A stretch of 21,890 nt of DNA from Methanobacteriota archaeon (GTDB lineage: Archaea; Halobacteriota; Methanomicrobia; Methanomicrobiales; Methanomicrobiaceae): positions 1 through 21,890 of the forward strand of contig JAEWWL010000053.1 of NCBI GenBank assembly GCA_023396365.1. Reading direction: 5' to 3'. This document shows, one piece after another, positions 8,090 to 14,681 of this stretch; the stretch's first letter is position 1, and the number at the start of each line of letters is the position of its first letter. The notes under the pieces are model-generated. The model was not told where the DNA came from. It saw only the letters and a program-made list of their open reading frames with translations, and did no database searches. A program made the position numbers and the translations under genes.

Positions 8090-8136
8090 TTTAAAAAATC
8101 TTTTCTAATCCGGAAAAGACATAAATAAATGTCTTT
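8090..8136 (+). promoter_or_regulatory. Promoter and 8-bp inverted repeat before the LysE-family gene
   Basis: TTTAAAAAAT at 8090-8099 is a likely TATA box. AAAGACAT at 8115-8122 and ATGTCTTT at 8129-8136 form a perfect inverted repeat with a 6-base spacer, over the expected transcription start and only 3 bases before the ATG at 8140. No Shine-Dalgarno sequence is visible, so the mRNA may be leaderless or have a very short leader. The repeat could be a repressor operator or a hairpin at the mRNA 5' end. Confidence 0.42.
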
Positions 8137-8139
8137 GAT

Positions 8140-8769
8140 ATGTTCACGATACCTGGATACTTTATATTCTCATTTTTAATTGGCCTTACCGGAGCTCTTG
8201 CACCCGGACCGACACTTATTGCAACAATAAAATCGTCGATTGATACAGGATGGACTGCAGGGCCAAAAATTACTCTTGGACATATTGCAATAGAAGCAAT
8301 TTTTGCTGCCATCATTATATTCGGGATATCGGCTGTTGTATCTTCATATACAAATATAATAGCCGTATCCGGCGGAGTGGCAATGGCGGGATTTGGATTT
8401 TTAAATATAAAAGAAGGCTTTAGAACAATGCCCGGAGTTTCAGACAAAAAACCTGTAAACAGCCCGGTTGCTGCTGGAATAATTACTGCTGCCGCAAATC
8501 CTTTCTTCTGGCTATGGTGGCTCACAATTGGAAGCGGCTTTTTGCTTGACGGACTTCGGGGAGGGTTTTTAATGGCAGGTACATTTATGGCAGGCCACTG
8601 GCTGGCAGATCTTTTATGGTTCACAACAGTCTCGGCAGGAGTTTCAAAAGGAAAAACAATCTTGCCCGGGCGTATCTATGGAAAAGTGATCTCTTTGTGC
8701 GGAGTATTCCTTATTGTCTTTGGTGTTTATTATATAGTTTCAGTTGCAGGAATCTTTTTGGGCTTTTAA
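8140..8769 (+). CDS. LysE-family exporter
   Basis: An integral membrane protein of 209 residues with about six transmembrane segments. The N-terminal motif GLTGALAPGPTLIATIKSSI is the signature of the LysE/RhtB superfamily, whose characterised members export basic or neutral amino acids and other small metabolites. The segment TAAANPFFWLWWLTIGSGFL around residues 115-135 is the second conserved block of the family. The substrate cannot be read from the sequence. It is a single gene with its own promoter and an inverted repeat over the likely start site. No clear plus-strand T tract follows within 60 bases of its stop, so transcription may run on into the long spacer downstream. Confidence 0.85.
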   Translation: MFTIPGYFIFSFLIGLTGALAPGPTLIATIKSSIDTGWTAGPKITLGHIAIEAIFAAIIIFGISAVVSSYTNIIAVSGGVAMAGFGFLNIKEGFRTMPGVSDKKPVNSPVAAGIITAAANPFFWLWWLTIGSGFLLDGLRGGFLMAGTFMAGHWLADLLWFTTVSAGVSKGKTILPGRIYGKVISLCGVFLIVFGVYYIVSVAGIFLGF

Positions 8770-8842
8770 ATTTATCAGAGAAATACAATCTTAAAAAACC
8801 AGTTTTAACATCCATCCTGCAGGAATATTTATTACTTTTATC

Positions 8843-8930
8843 TAACCGGATTGTTAGATACATGAAACTTTGATATTTTATTCATATAAATACACATGAA
8901 GATGACTATTATTCAGAGTGTTAGGGAACA
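8843..8930 (+). repeat. Diverged promoter-like repeat, copy 1
   Basis: Aligned without gaps to 9498-9585, it matches at 56 of 88 positions (counted by eye). The conserved blocks are TAACCG..TTGTTA at the left, a TATA box TATAAATA at 8885-8892, and GAGTG..AGGGAA starting at 8916. The last block begins about 27 bases after the TATA centre, where an archaeal transcript would start. No real gene follows; a 19-codon frame from GTG 8918 is the only one. It looks like a promoter plus RNA start, read towards the plus strand. Confidence 0.5.
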
Positions 8931-9497
8931 GCGGGAGAAAAGATAAAGAAAAATCCATTAAATCCTGCTTTCTTTAGCATCTCAGAAAACCAGAAAATTT
9001 AGCCAAAACCTCCTAAATTATAAGCAACCACAGATTCTAAAATCAGACCAGAGAAATACCAATCCCAAAAAAGAACCCGATAAATCACGACAAAAAATCA
9101 CCATAAAAATTCAGTATCAGATAGAAACAATTAAAAAACAGCATAAGCATAAAAAATTGACACTAAAACCTGAACAGCACACAGATATAAAAAAACTACA
9201 ATTTTTTCTAATGCCTTAAGCTGTTATCTGATTTTTTTTGTAATTTTTAGTATTTTTTGGCTTTTTTAATCTGCTTTTCTAAACTTTTAATCTGCTTTTC
9301 TATAATTGCTTCTCCAAAGAGCCAATTCTTACTTACATCAGATTATAACGTAATATTTCATTTCATATTTCATCCACGGATTCATTATGTTCAGGTTGAA
9401 TAATTGCCGGAAAAAAATGTCGCAAAACATAATAGAAAACATCTGCCGGATTTGATATTCAAAATTATAAGAAGATGAGAATCTTTTTTGCACCATA

Positions 9498-9585
9498 TAA
9501 CCGCTTTGTTAAACAGAGGTATCCTGTGCATATATTTCTTTTAAATATGTCAGGATATGATTATTCTCCGGAGTGCCAGGGAAAA
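9498..9585 (+). repeat. Diverged promoter-like repeat, copy 2
   Basis: Second copy, exactly 655 bases downstream of the first and in the same orientation. It has TAACCG..TTGTTA at 9498-9511, the TATA box TTTAAATA at 9540-9547 and GAGTG..AGGGAA from 9571. The 73-base distance between the outer blocks is identical in both copies. Downstream, the A-rich stretch shares words such as CAGACCAGA (9044 and 9729) and AAACAGCAT (9136 and 9678) with the region after copy 1, but in a different order. Confidence 0.5.
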
Positions 9586-10357
9586 TTCCACAACTGCCGG
9601 AAATTATTCTCCTGCATCTCCACTAAAAAAAAGCAGTAAGAAGAAGAAAAAAATCTCCAGAATATAAAAAGACCATAAAACAGCATCAAAAATTCTGAAA
9701 AGAAAACAAAAAAAATAATTCATACAACCAGACCAGAATTATCAGATAAGGATACTCACAAAAGAAAGTGGGGGATAAAACCTCTTTTTCACAATCTCCA
9801 AAAAAATTCTTTTCTAAATTTTTTTCTTATTATTTGCTGAATTTTTATTTGCCGGTAAATCAGCCAATGCGGAATATCTGGTTTGGCTTTTTACAGTAAA
9901 CAGCAATGTCCCTGCAAAAATCCTGCGAATGCCGCATGGTTTATTACCAATCAGGTCACTTAATTATTTATGTGTGGTGAGAATTTGCAGATGATGCATC
10001 AGTGCAGCATTAGCAGTGTCTCTGTACCATGCAGTTCAAAAAGCAGAAGTATCATTGAATTGCCGCATACAAAAACCGGCATTTTGTCACTTATTTCCTG
10101 CGCATTCGCATATTTTTTTAACTTTAGCTATCTGTTTAGCTATCAGTTCTGGTTTAGACAGTAGCTGTTCTGCACCGGATTGATTTTCTATAAAAAATTC
10201 TATGAACTTTATATGAAAGCCTTTTTGGTGCAGTGAACACTCTGTATTTTTACAGTTTATGATAAAATTAAAAATTATCAAAAATTATTAAAAATTTTCA
10301 AAACAATCCCAAAAATCCAAATCCGGATTCAAAAAACAAAAATTCAGAAAAAAAACA

Positions 10358-10373
10358 GAAGGAGAATAAATTG
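10358..10373 (+). promoter_or_regulatory. Ribosome site that sets a TTG start for the first aldolase
   Basis: AAGGAG ends at 10364, six bases before TTG at 10371. The resulting N-terminus RGKEIRLERIM lines up residue for residue with IGKAIRLERIM of the second copy, which starts with ATG. The next in-frame ATG lies inside the conserved region, so the TTG is the start. Confidence 0.8.
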
Positions 10374-11168
10374 AGAGGAAAAGAGATAAGACTTGAGAGA
10401 ATAATGAAGCGTGATACAGGAACAACAGTAATTGTTCCAATGGATCACGGAGTTTCAAGCGGACCAATTCCGGGATTAATCGATCTTGAAAGAAGTGTGG
10501 ACCTTGTGGCAAAGGGCGGTGCAAATGCTGTCATAGGCCACATGGGCCTTGCTCTTCACGGGCACAGAAAAGGCGGCCCGGATATAGGATTAATCCTGCA
10601 CCTGTCAGCAAGCACTGACTTAGGACCAGACCCGAACAACAAGGTTTTGGTAAACAATGTTCAGAACGCTCTTAAAATGGGTGCGGACGGTGTTTCAATC
10701 CATGTAAACATCGGCGCCGAGAACGAGGCGAATATGCTTGCAGACCTTGGAAATGTTGCAATCGAATGCATAGAATGGGGGATGCCTCTTCTTGCAATGA
10801 TGTACCCGCGTGGTAAGAAAATTAACGGGGATAACTTAACCGAGTCCATCAAAATCGCAGCCCGTGTAGGCTCAGAACTTGGTGCAGACATCATAAAAAC
10901 AGTATACACCGGCGATCCGGACTCTTTTAGGGAAGTAACCGAAGGATGCCACGTGCCTGTTGTAATCGCCGGAGGCTCAAAGACAGACGATCTTTTGACA
11001 ATGCAGCTTATCGAAGGTGCCATGGAAGGCGGTGCAGCCGGAGTCTCAATAGGCAGAAATGCATTCCAGCACAAATGCCCTGATAAATTTGTAAGGGCTG
11101 CCGCAATGATTGTGCATGAGAGAAGGACTGCTGAAGAGGCAATTGAAATTTTAAAAACAGATATTTAA
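10371..11168 (+). CDS. aroA': DhnA-type class I aldolase, ADTH synthase family (copy 1)
   Basis: First gene of the aromatic operon, 265 residues. Homologues such as MJ0400 make 2-amino-3,7-dideoxy-D-threo-hept-6-ulosonate (ADTH) from aspartate semialdehyde and 6-deoxy-5-ketofructose phosphate, the archaeal replacement for DAHP synthase. Key residues are in place: D25 in VPMDHG, Y145 in MYPRG and the Schiff-base lysine K176 in ADIIKTVYTGD. The C-terminal phosphate-binding part GVSIGRNAFQH is typical. The TTG start is supported by AAGGAG. A clearly paralogous gene follows after 22 bases. One copy may instead be the related fructose-bisphosphate aldolase that supplies the ketofructose precursor. 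This copy has the GPIPGLID stretch I associate with MJ0400 (from memory), but sequence alone does not settle which does what. Confidence 0.87.
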   Translation: MRGKEIRLERIMKRDTGTTVIVPMDHGVSSGPIPGLIDLERSVDLVAKGGANAVIGHMGLALHGHRKGGPDIGLILHLSASTDLGPDPNNKVLVNNVQNALKMGADGVSIHVNIGAENEANMLADLGNVAIECIEWGMPLLAMMYPRGKKINGDNLTESIKIAARVGSELGADIIKTVYTGDPDSFREVTEGCHVPVVIAGGSKTDDLLTMQLIEGAMEGGAAGVSIGRNAFQHKCPDKFVRAAAMIVHERRTAEEAIEILKTDI

Positions 11169-11190
11169 AAATCTATCAGGAAGGAGAAAA

Positions 11191-11976
11191 ATGATTGGTA
11201 AAGCAATACGTCTTGAGCGTATAATGAACAGGAACACCGGAAGAACAGTAATAATTCCAATGGATCACGGATTCACCCTCGGCCAGATTGAAGGCCTTGG
11301 AGATATGCCTAAAATCATCGGCGAAATCTCTGACGGCGGTGCAGGCGCGATCGTTCTTCACAAGGGAATGGTAAAGGCCGGCCACAGAAAGCACGGACGC
11401 GACATAGGACTGATTGTGCATTTATCTGCCAGCACATCATTAAACCCTGACCCAAACGACAAAGTCATGGTATGCAGTGTCGAAGAGGCAATAGCGCTTG
11501 GTGCTGATGCGGTTTCAATCCACATCAACCTCGGTGCACCTCAGGAGTCAAAGATGATAGAAGAGGCAGGACGGGTATCAAAAGACTGCACCAGATGGGG
11601 AATGCCGCTCCTTGTTATGATTTACCCAAGAGGAGAAGGAGTTGACCCTAAGTCGCCTCTTGCAATAGGCCACTGTGTCCGGGTTGCAGAAGAGATAGGC
11701 GCTGACATAATCAAGACAAGCTACACCGGTGATCCTGTTTCATTCAAAAAGATAACAGCTGCATGCTCTGTTCCTGTCATTGTTGCAGGAGGGGAGAAAG
11801 CAGGTGATCTTGAGACACTGACTGCTGTCCGCGATGCGATAACCGCCGGATGCGCAGGTGTTGCTCTTGGAAGAAATGCATTCCAGAGAGAAAAACCAAA
11901 AGAGTTCATAAAGGCTCTGTGCAGTGTGGTTCATGAGGAAATGACTCCTGAGGATGCCCTGAAGAGCTGTATTTAG
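11191..11976 (+). CDS. aroA': DhnA-type class I aldolase, ADTH synthase family (copy 2)
   Basis: A 261-residue paralogue of the preceding gene, colinear along its whole length and keeping the same catalytic set: D25 in IPMDHG, Y145 in IYPRG and K175 in ADIIKTSYTGD. Differences cluster after the first strand (GFTLGQIEGL against GVSSGPIPGL) and at HKGMVKAGHR against HMGLALHGHR, near the substrate pocket. The divergence suggests old duplication and different substrates rather than a recent copy. Likely roles are ADTH synthase proper or the fructose-bisphosphate/6-deoxy-5-ketofructose-phosphate aldolase of the same superfamily (MJ1585-like). A GGAAGGAG ribosome site at 11180-11187 precedes the ATG. 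The 3-dehydroquinate synthase gene follows after 38 bases. Confidence 0.87.
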   Translation: MIGKAIRLERIMNRNTGRTVIIPMDHGFTLGQIEGLGDMPKIIGEISDGGAGAIVLHKGMVKAGHRKHGRDIGLIVHLSASTSLNPDPNDKVMVCSVEEAIALGADAVSIHINLGAPQESKMIEEAGRVSKDCTRWGMPLLVMIYPRGEGVDPKSPLAIGHCVRVAEEIGADIIKTSYTGDPVSFKKITAACSVPVIVAGGEKAGDLETLTAVRDAITAGCAGVALGRNAFQREKPKEFIKALCSVVHEEMTPEDALKSCI

Positions 11977-12014
11977 AGCCCTGCCATGTTAAGAAAAATA
12001 AAGAGGAGATTTAA

Positions 12015-13016
12015 GTGAGTGCAGGAATGAAAAAGGTATTCTGGGCAGACCTTCGCGAATGGAGCAAGGATGCAGCTACAACCGCAATAGAAAGCGGCGC
12101 TGATGCAATAATTGGCAATAATGCAGAAGATGTAAGAAAACTCGGGCGGATTAAAACCGTTGCCAAAAACGGAGATCTGATCCCGGGAAAAGATGTGTTC
12201 GAGATAAAAATAACAGACAAAAAATCCGAGGATGAAGCTGTCTCCCTCTCAAAAAAAGGCTATGTGATTGTTACAACAACCGACTGGACTGTAATTCCCT
12301 TAGAAAACCTCGTTGCACAGTCTGACAAAATAATTGCAGGAGTAAGTGATGAAAAAGAGGCTGCAATGGCACTTGGTGTTTTGGAAAAAGGTGCTGCAGG
12401 GATTGCTTTGAAAAGCACCAGTCCTGCTGTCATAAAAGCTGTTTCAAAACTTCTTCTTGAGAATGAAGGAGAGCTTGAACTGTCAGTTTTCACAGTAAAA
12501 TCTGTTACTCCTGCAGGGATGGGCGACAGGGTATGTGTTGATACATGCTCTCTTATGCATGACGGCCAGGGCATGATAATTGGCAACACCTCATCATCAT
12601 TCCTTCTGGTTCATGCAGAAACTCTAAAAAATCCTTATGTTGCTCCAAGACCGTTTCGGGTAAACGCCGGTGCAGTGCATGCATATGCAATGATGGCAGA
12701 CAAAAAAACCTCATACCTTTCTGAAATCAGGGCCGGCGACAGTGTTTTAATCGCTGATGCAGACGGTAAAACAACCAGTGCAACAGTTGGAAGAGTAAAG
12801 ATTGAGCGAAGGCCGCTTCTTTTAATAGAGGCAGAATCCATGGGAAAGACGCTGTCTGTCATCCTTCAGAATGCAGAGACAATCCGCCTTGTAGGTGAGA
12901 ATAAAAAAGCGGTCTCTGTTGTTGACATAAAGCCCGGAGATAAAATTCTCGGCCGTCTTGAAACAGGCGGAAGGCACTTTGGCCACGCAATACAGGAGAC
13001 AATCCTTGAGAAATAG
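12015..13016 (+). CDS. aroB': 3-dehydroquinate synthase II (archaeal type)
   Basis: Converts ADTH into 3-dehydroquinate by NAD-dependent oxidative deamination and cyclisation, the second archaeal-specific step of the pathway (family of MJ1249). It is unrelated to bacterial AroB. The protein is 333 residues with the family's opening KKVFWADLREWSKD and a highly conserved centre: CVDTCSLMHDGQGMIIGNTS followed by PYVAPRPFRVNAGAVHAY. The C-terminal half (LSEIRAGDSVLIADADGKTT and VKIERRPLLLIEAE) is also typical. The start is GTG at 12015, placed 6 bases after a GAGGAG site at 12003-12008; the ATG at 12027 would lie 18 bases away. Prephenate dehydrogenase follows after 4 bases. Confidence 0.93.
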   Translation: MSAGMKKVFWADLREWSKDAATTAIESGADAIIGNNAEDVRKLGRIKTVAKNGDLIPGKDVFEIKITDKKSEDEAVSLSKKGYVIVTTTDWTVIPLENLVAQSDKIIAGVSDEKEAAMALGVLEKGAAGIALKSTSPAVIKAVSKLLLENEGELELSVFTVKSVTPAGMGDRVCVDTCSLMHDGQGMIIGNTSSSFLLVHAETLKNPYVAPRPFRVNAGAVHAYAMMADKKTSYLSEIRAGDSVLIADADGKTTSATVGRVKIERRPLLLIEAESMGKTLSVILQNAETIRLVGENKKAVSVVDIKPGDKILGRLETGGRHFGHAIQETILEK

Positions 13017-13020
13017 AAAT

Positions 13021-13860
13021 ATGAACGACGGCATGGTTATCGGGATTATTGGCGGCTATGGCGGTATGGGCCGTCTGTTTGCAGGAGTCTTTGAAAGGGC
13101 GGGATGCAGGGTAATGTGTTCAGGAAGAAAAACACCGGTTACAAACGCAGATATCGCGGCATCATGCGACATTGTTATAGTCTCTGTCCCCATTCATGAT
13201 ACAATAAAAGTAATAGATGAAATTGCACCGCTTTTGAATAAAGATCAGATACTGTGTGATTTTACATCGATAAAAACCGGACCTGTTTCTGCAATGCTTA
13301 AGTCAGATGCCAGAGTAATCGGCCTTCACCCAATGTTCGGCCCTTCCGTTTCTAAAATATCGGGTCAGACTATTGCTGCAACGCCTGCAAGATGCGATGA
13401 AAAAACACAGGAGATTCTGTTTCAGATTTTCAGAAGGGAAGGTGCGGATGTATGTGTTATGACTCCTGATGAGCATGACAAAATAATGGGCGTTGTTCAG
13501 GGGCTTGTACATTTTACGACACTTTGTGTTGCTGAAACAATCAAAAATACAAAAATCCCCCTCAAAAGTCTTATACCTGTGATGAGTCCGGTTTACAGAA
13601 TTGAAATGGGGCTTATCGGAAGAATACTCGGACAGGATGCATCGCTTTATGCAGATATTCTGCAGATGAATCCAAAAGTGAAAAGCGTCATAGGAGAATT
13701 TCTAAAATCAGCAGAAAAATTAAGGAAAATTGTTGACTCAGAAAACCCTGAGGCTTTTTCTGAATTTTTTTGTGAAAACAGCATGGCATTTGAGTCCTAC
13801 ATACCGCAGGCAACAAAAGAGACAGATCTTTTAATAGAGGCTATGGTGAAAAGCGACTGA
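13021..13860 (+). CDS. tyrA: Prephenate dehydrogenase
   Basis: Oxidatively decarboxylates prephenate to 4-hydroxyphenylpyruvate, the tyrosine precursor. The 279-residue protein opens with a dinucleotide-binding Rossmann motif, VIGIIGGYGGMGRLFAGVF, followed by the conserved blocks LHPMFGPSV and DEHDKIMGVVQGLVHFTT of TyrA. There is no fused chorismate mutase or ACT domain. The ATG at 13021 lies 4 bases after the upstream stop. The ribosome site is weak (GAG near 13008), so translation probably depends on coupling to the preceding gene; ATG 13033 is an alternative. A longer in-frame version starting at 12958 would run back into the dehydroquinate synthase gene and adds unrelated residues. Cofactor choice (NAD or NADP) is not determined. 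Confidence 0.9.
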   Translation: MNDGMVIGIIGGYGGMGRLFAGVFERAGCRVMCSGRKTPVTNADIAASCDIVIVSVPIHDTIKVIDEIAPLLNKDQILCDFTSIKTGPVSAMLKSDARVIGLHPMFGPSVSKISGQTIAATPARCDEKTQEILFQIFRREGADVCVMTPDEHDKIMGVVQGLVHFTTLCVAETIKNTKIPLKSLIPVMSPVYRIEMGLIGRILGQDASLYADILQMNPKVKSVIGEFLKSAEKLRKIVDSENPEAFSEFFCENSMAFESYIPQATKETDLLIEAMVKSD

Positions 13861-13880
13861 CAGAGAGGTGTTTTAATAGT

Positions 13881-14681
13881 ATGACAATAGCAGTTCTTGG
13901 TCCAAAAGGCACATTCTCCTGTGAGCTTGCAGAAAAAATAAGAGATGACAATGAGGAGATTTTGCTTTTCCCAACAATAAGAGATGTTTTTTCTGCCGTT
14001 ATTGAAAGAAAAATAAGAGGAATTGTTCCTGTAGAAAACAGTGAGGCCGGAGGGATTGGAGAGACTCTGGATGGTCTGCTGCAGACAGAATGCAAAATAT
14101 CAGCTGAGTATTACATGCCAATCAGGCATTTTTTTGTCTCAAAATACAGTCCTGAAAGTATATCTGTTATATACACACACCCGCAGTCACATGAGCAGAC
14201 AAGCATTTTTTTAAGGGATTATCATGACATCCCAATAATTCACACAAGCAGCAATGCACAAAGCGCAAAAGAGGCACAGTCTTCTCAGAATTCAGCGGCT
14301 GTCACAACAGAGAGTGCGGCGAAACTTTATAACCTGCCTCTTCTAAAAAAAGATATACAGAATTCCACTAACAATACAACAAGATTTCTTGAGATTTCAT
14401 CCGGAGAAGAGCAGGCAGAAAATCCGGAAAAATGCTCAGTTGTCGTAATTCCAAAAGACAACCGTCCCGGTTTATTATATGGAATTCTGGAGGTTTTTGC
14501 CCGCAGTGGAATAAATCTTTCAAGAATTGAATCAAGGCCTTCAAAAGAGGGTATCGGCAGATATGTTTTCTTCATCGACTTTGAGACAGACATGGGATGG
14601 AAAAATGCAATAGCTGAATTAAAGGCAATCACCAGAATAAAAGAGCTTGGATGCTATAAAAAAAGGAGTATTACAAAATAA
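13881..14681 (+). CDS. pheA: Prephenate dehydratase with ACT domain
   Basis: Converts prephenate to phenylpyruvate, the phenylalanine precursor. The 266-residue monofunctional enzyme has the catalytic-domain motifs GPKGTFS at the N-terminus, VPVENSEAGGIGETLDGLL, THPQSHEQ and the NTTRFLEI block with the conserved Thr-Arg-Phe. From about residue 188 an ACT regulatory domain follows (DNRPGLLYGILEVFARSGIN and IESRPSKEGIGRYVFFIDFE). The ESRP motif in it is the known phenylalanine-binding site, so feedback inhibition by Phe is expected. A GAGGTG ribosome site at 13865-13870 precedes the ATG. The stop TAA shares a base with the EPSP synthase ATG (TAATG at 14679-14683), indicating translational coupling. 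Confidence 0.94.
   Translation: MTIAVLGPKGTFSCELAEKIRDDNEEILLFPTIRDVFSAVIERKIRGIVPVENSEAGGIGETLDGLLQTECKISAEYYMPIRHFFVSKYSPESISVIYTHPQSHEQTSIFLRDYHDIPIIHTSSNAQSAKEAQSSQNSAAVTTESAAKLYNLPLLKKDIQNSTNNTTRFLEISSGEEQAENPEKCSVVVIPKDNRPGLLYGILEVFARSGINLSRIESRPSKEGIGRYVFFIDFETDMGWKNAIAELKAITRIKELGCYKKRSITK

Larger units (their letters stand above)
8770..10370. other. 1.6-kb spacer without a convincing gene
   Basis: No reading frame here looks like a gene. The longest are two antiparallel frames of 64 codons near 9970-10281, with no ribosome site and no family resemblance. The content is strongly partitioned. Two promoter-like segments lie at 8843-8930 and 9498-9585. The stretches 8935-9200 and 9620-9770 are A-rich on the plus strand and poor in G and T. 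T-rich stretches at about 9200-9300 and 9785-9850 may terminate transcription. The part 9900-10160 is more balanced and may be a gene remnant; it holds a 10-bp palindrome at 9992-10001 and a 12-base tandem period (TTTAGCTATC at 10123 and 10135). The last 100 bases are very AT-rich and probably contain the aromatic operon promoter. Confidence 0.6.

Noticed and set aside
8091..8624. 177-codon minus-strand frame opposite the LysE-family gene
   Set aside because: It is antisense to a clear LysE-type membrane protein, has no ribosome site, and its Pro/Ile-rich translation is the usual mirror of hydrophobic codons.
9044..9737. Shared words CAGACCAGA and AAACAGCAT as proof that the A-rich stretches after both promoter repeats are full duplicates
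   Set aside because: Their order differs between the two copies and A-rich sequence yields chance matches; only the 88-bp segments align convincingly.
9970..10281. Two antiparallel 64-codon frames (9970-10164 plus, 10087-10281 minus) as small genes
   Set aside because: They overlap each other, have no ribosome site, the minus one needs a TTG start in AT-rich sequence, and neither resembles a known protein.
10319..10330. AATCCGGATT palindrome upstream of the aromatic operon as an operator shared with 21081-21092
   Set aside because: ATCCGGA-type words also occur in several coding and leader regions here (near 5746, 20631 and 21718), so it is probably a common word of this genome.
8770..10370. 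tRNA, CRISPR or insertion sequence in the long spacer
   Set aside because: No cloverleaf with a T-arm consensus, no regularly spaced direct repeats and no terminal inverted repeats or transposase motifs were found by eye.
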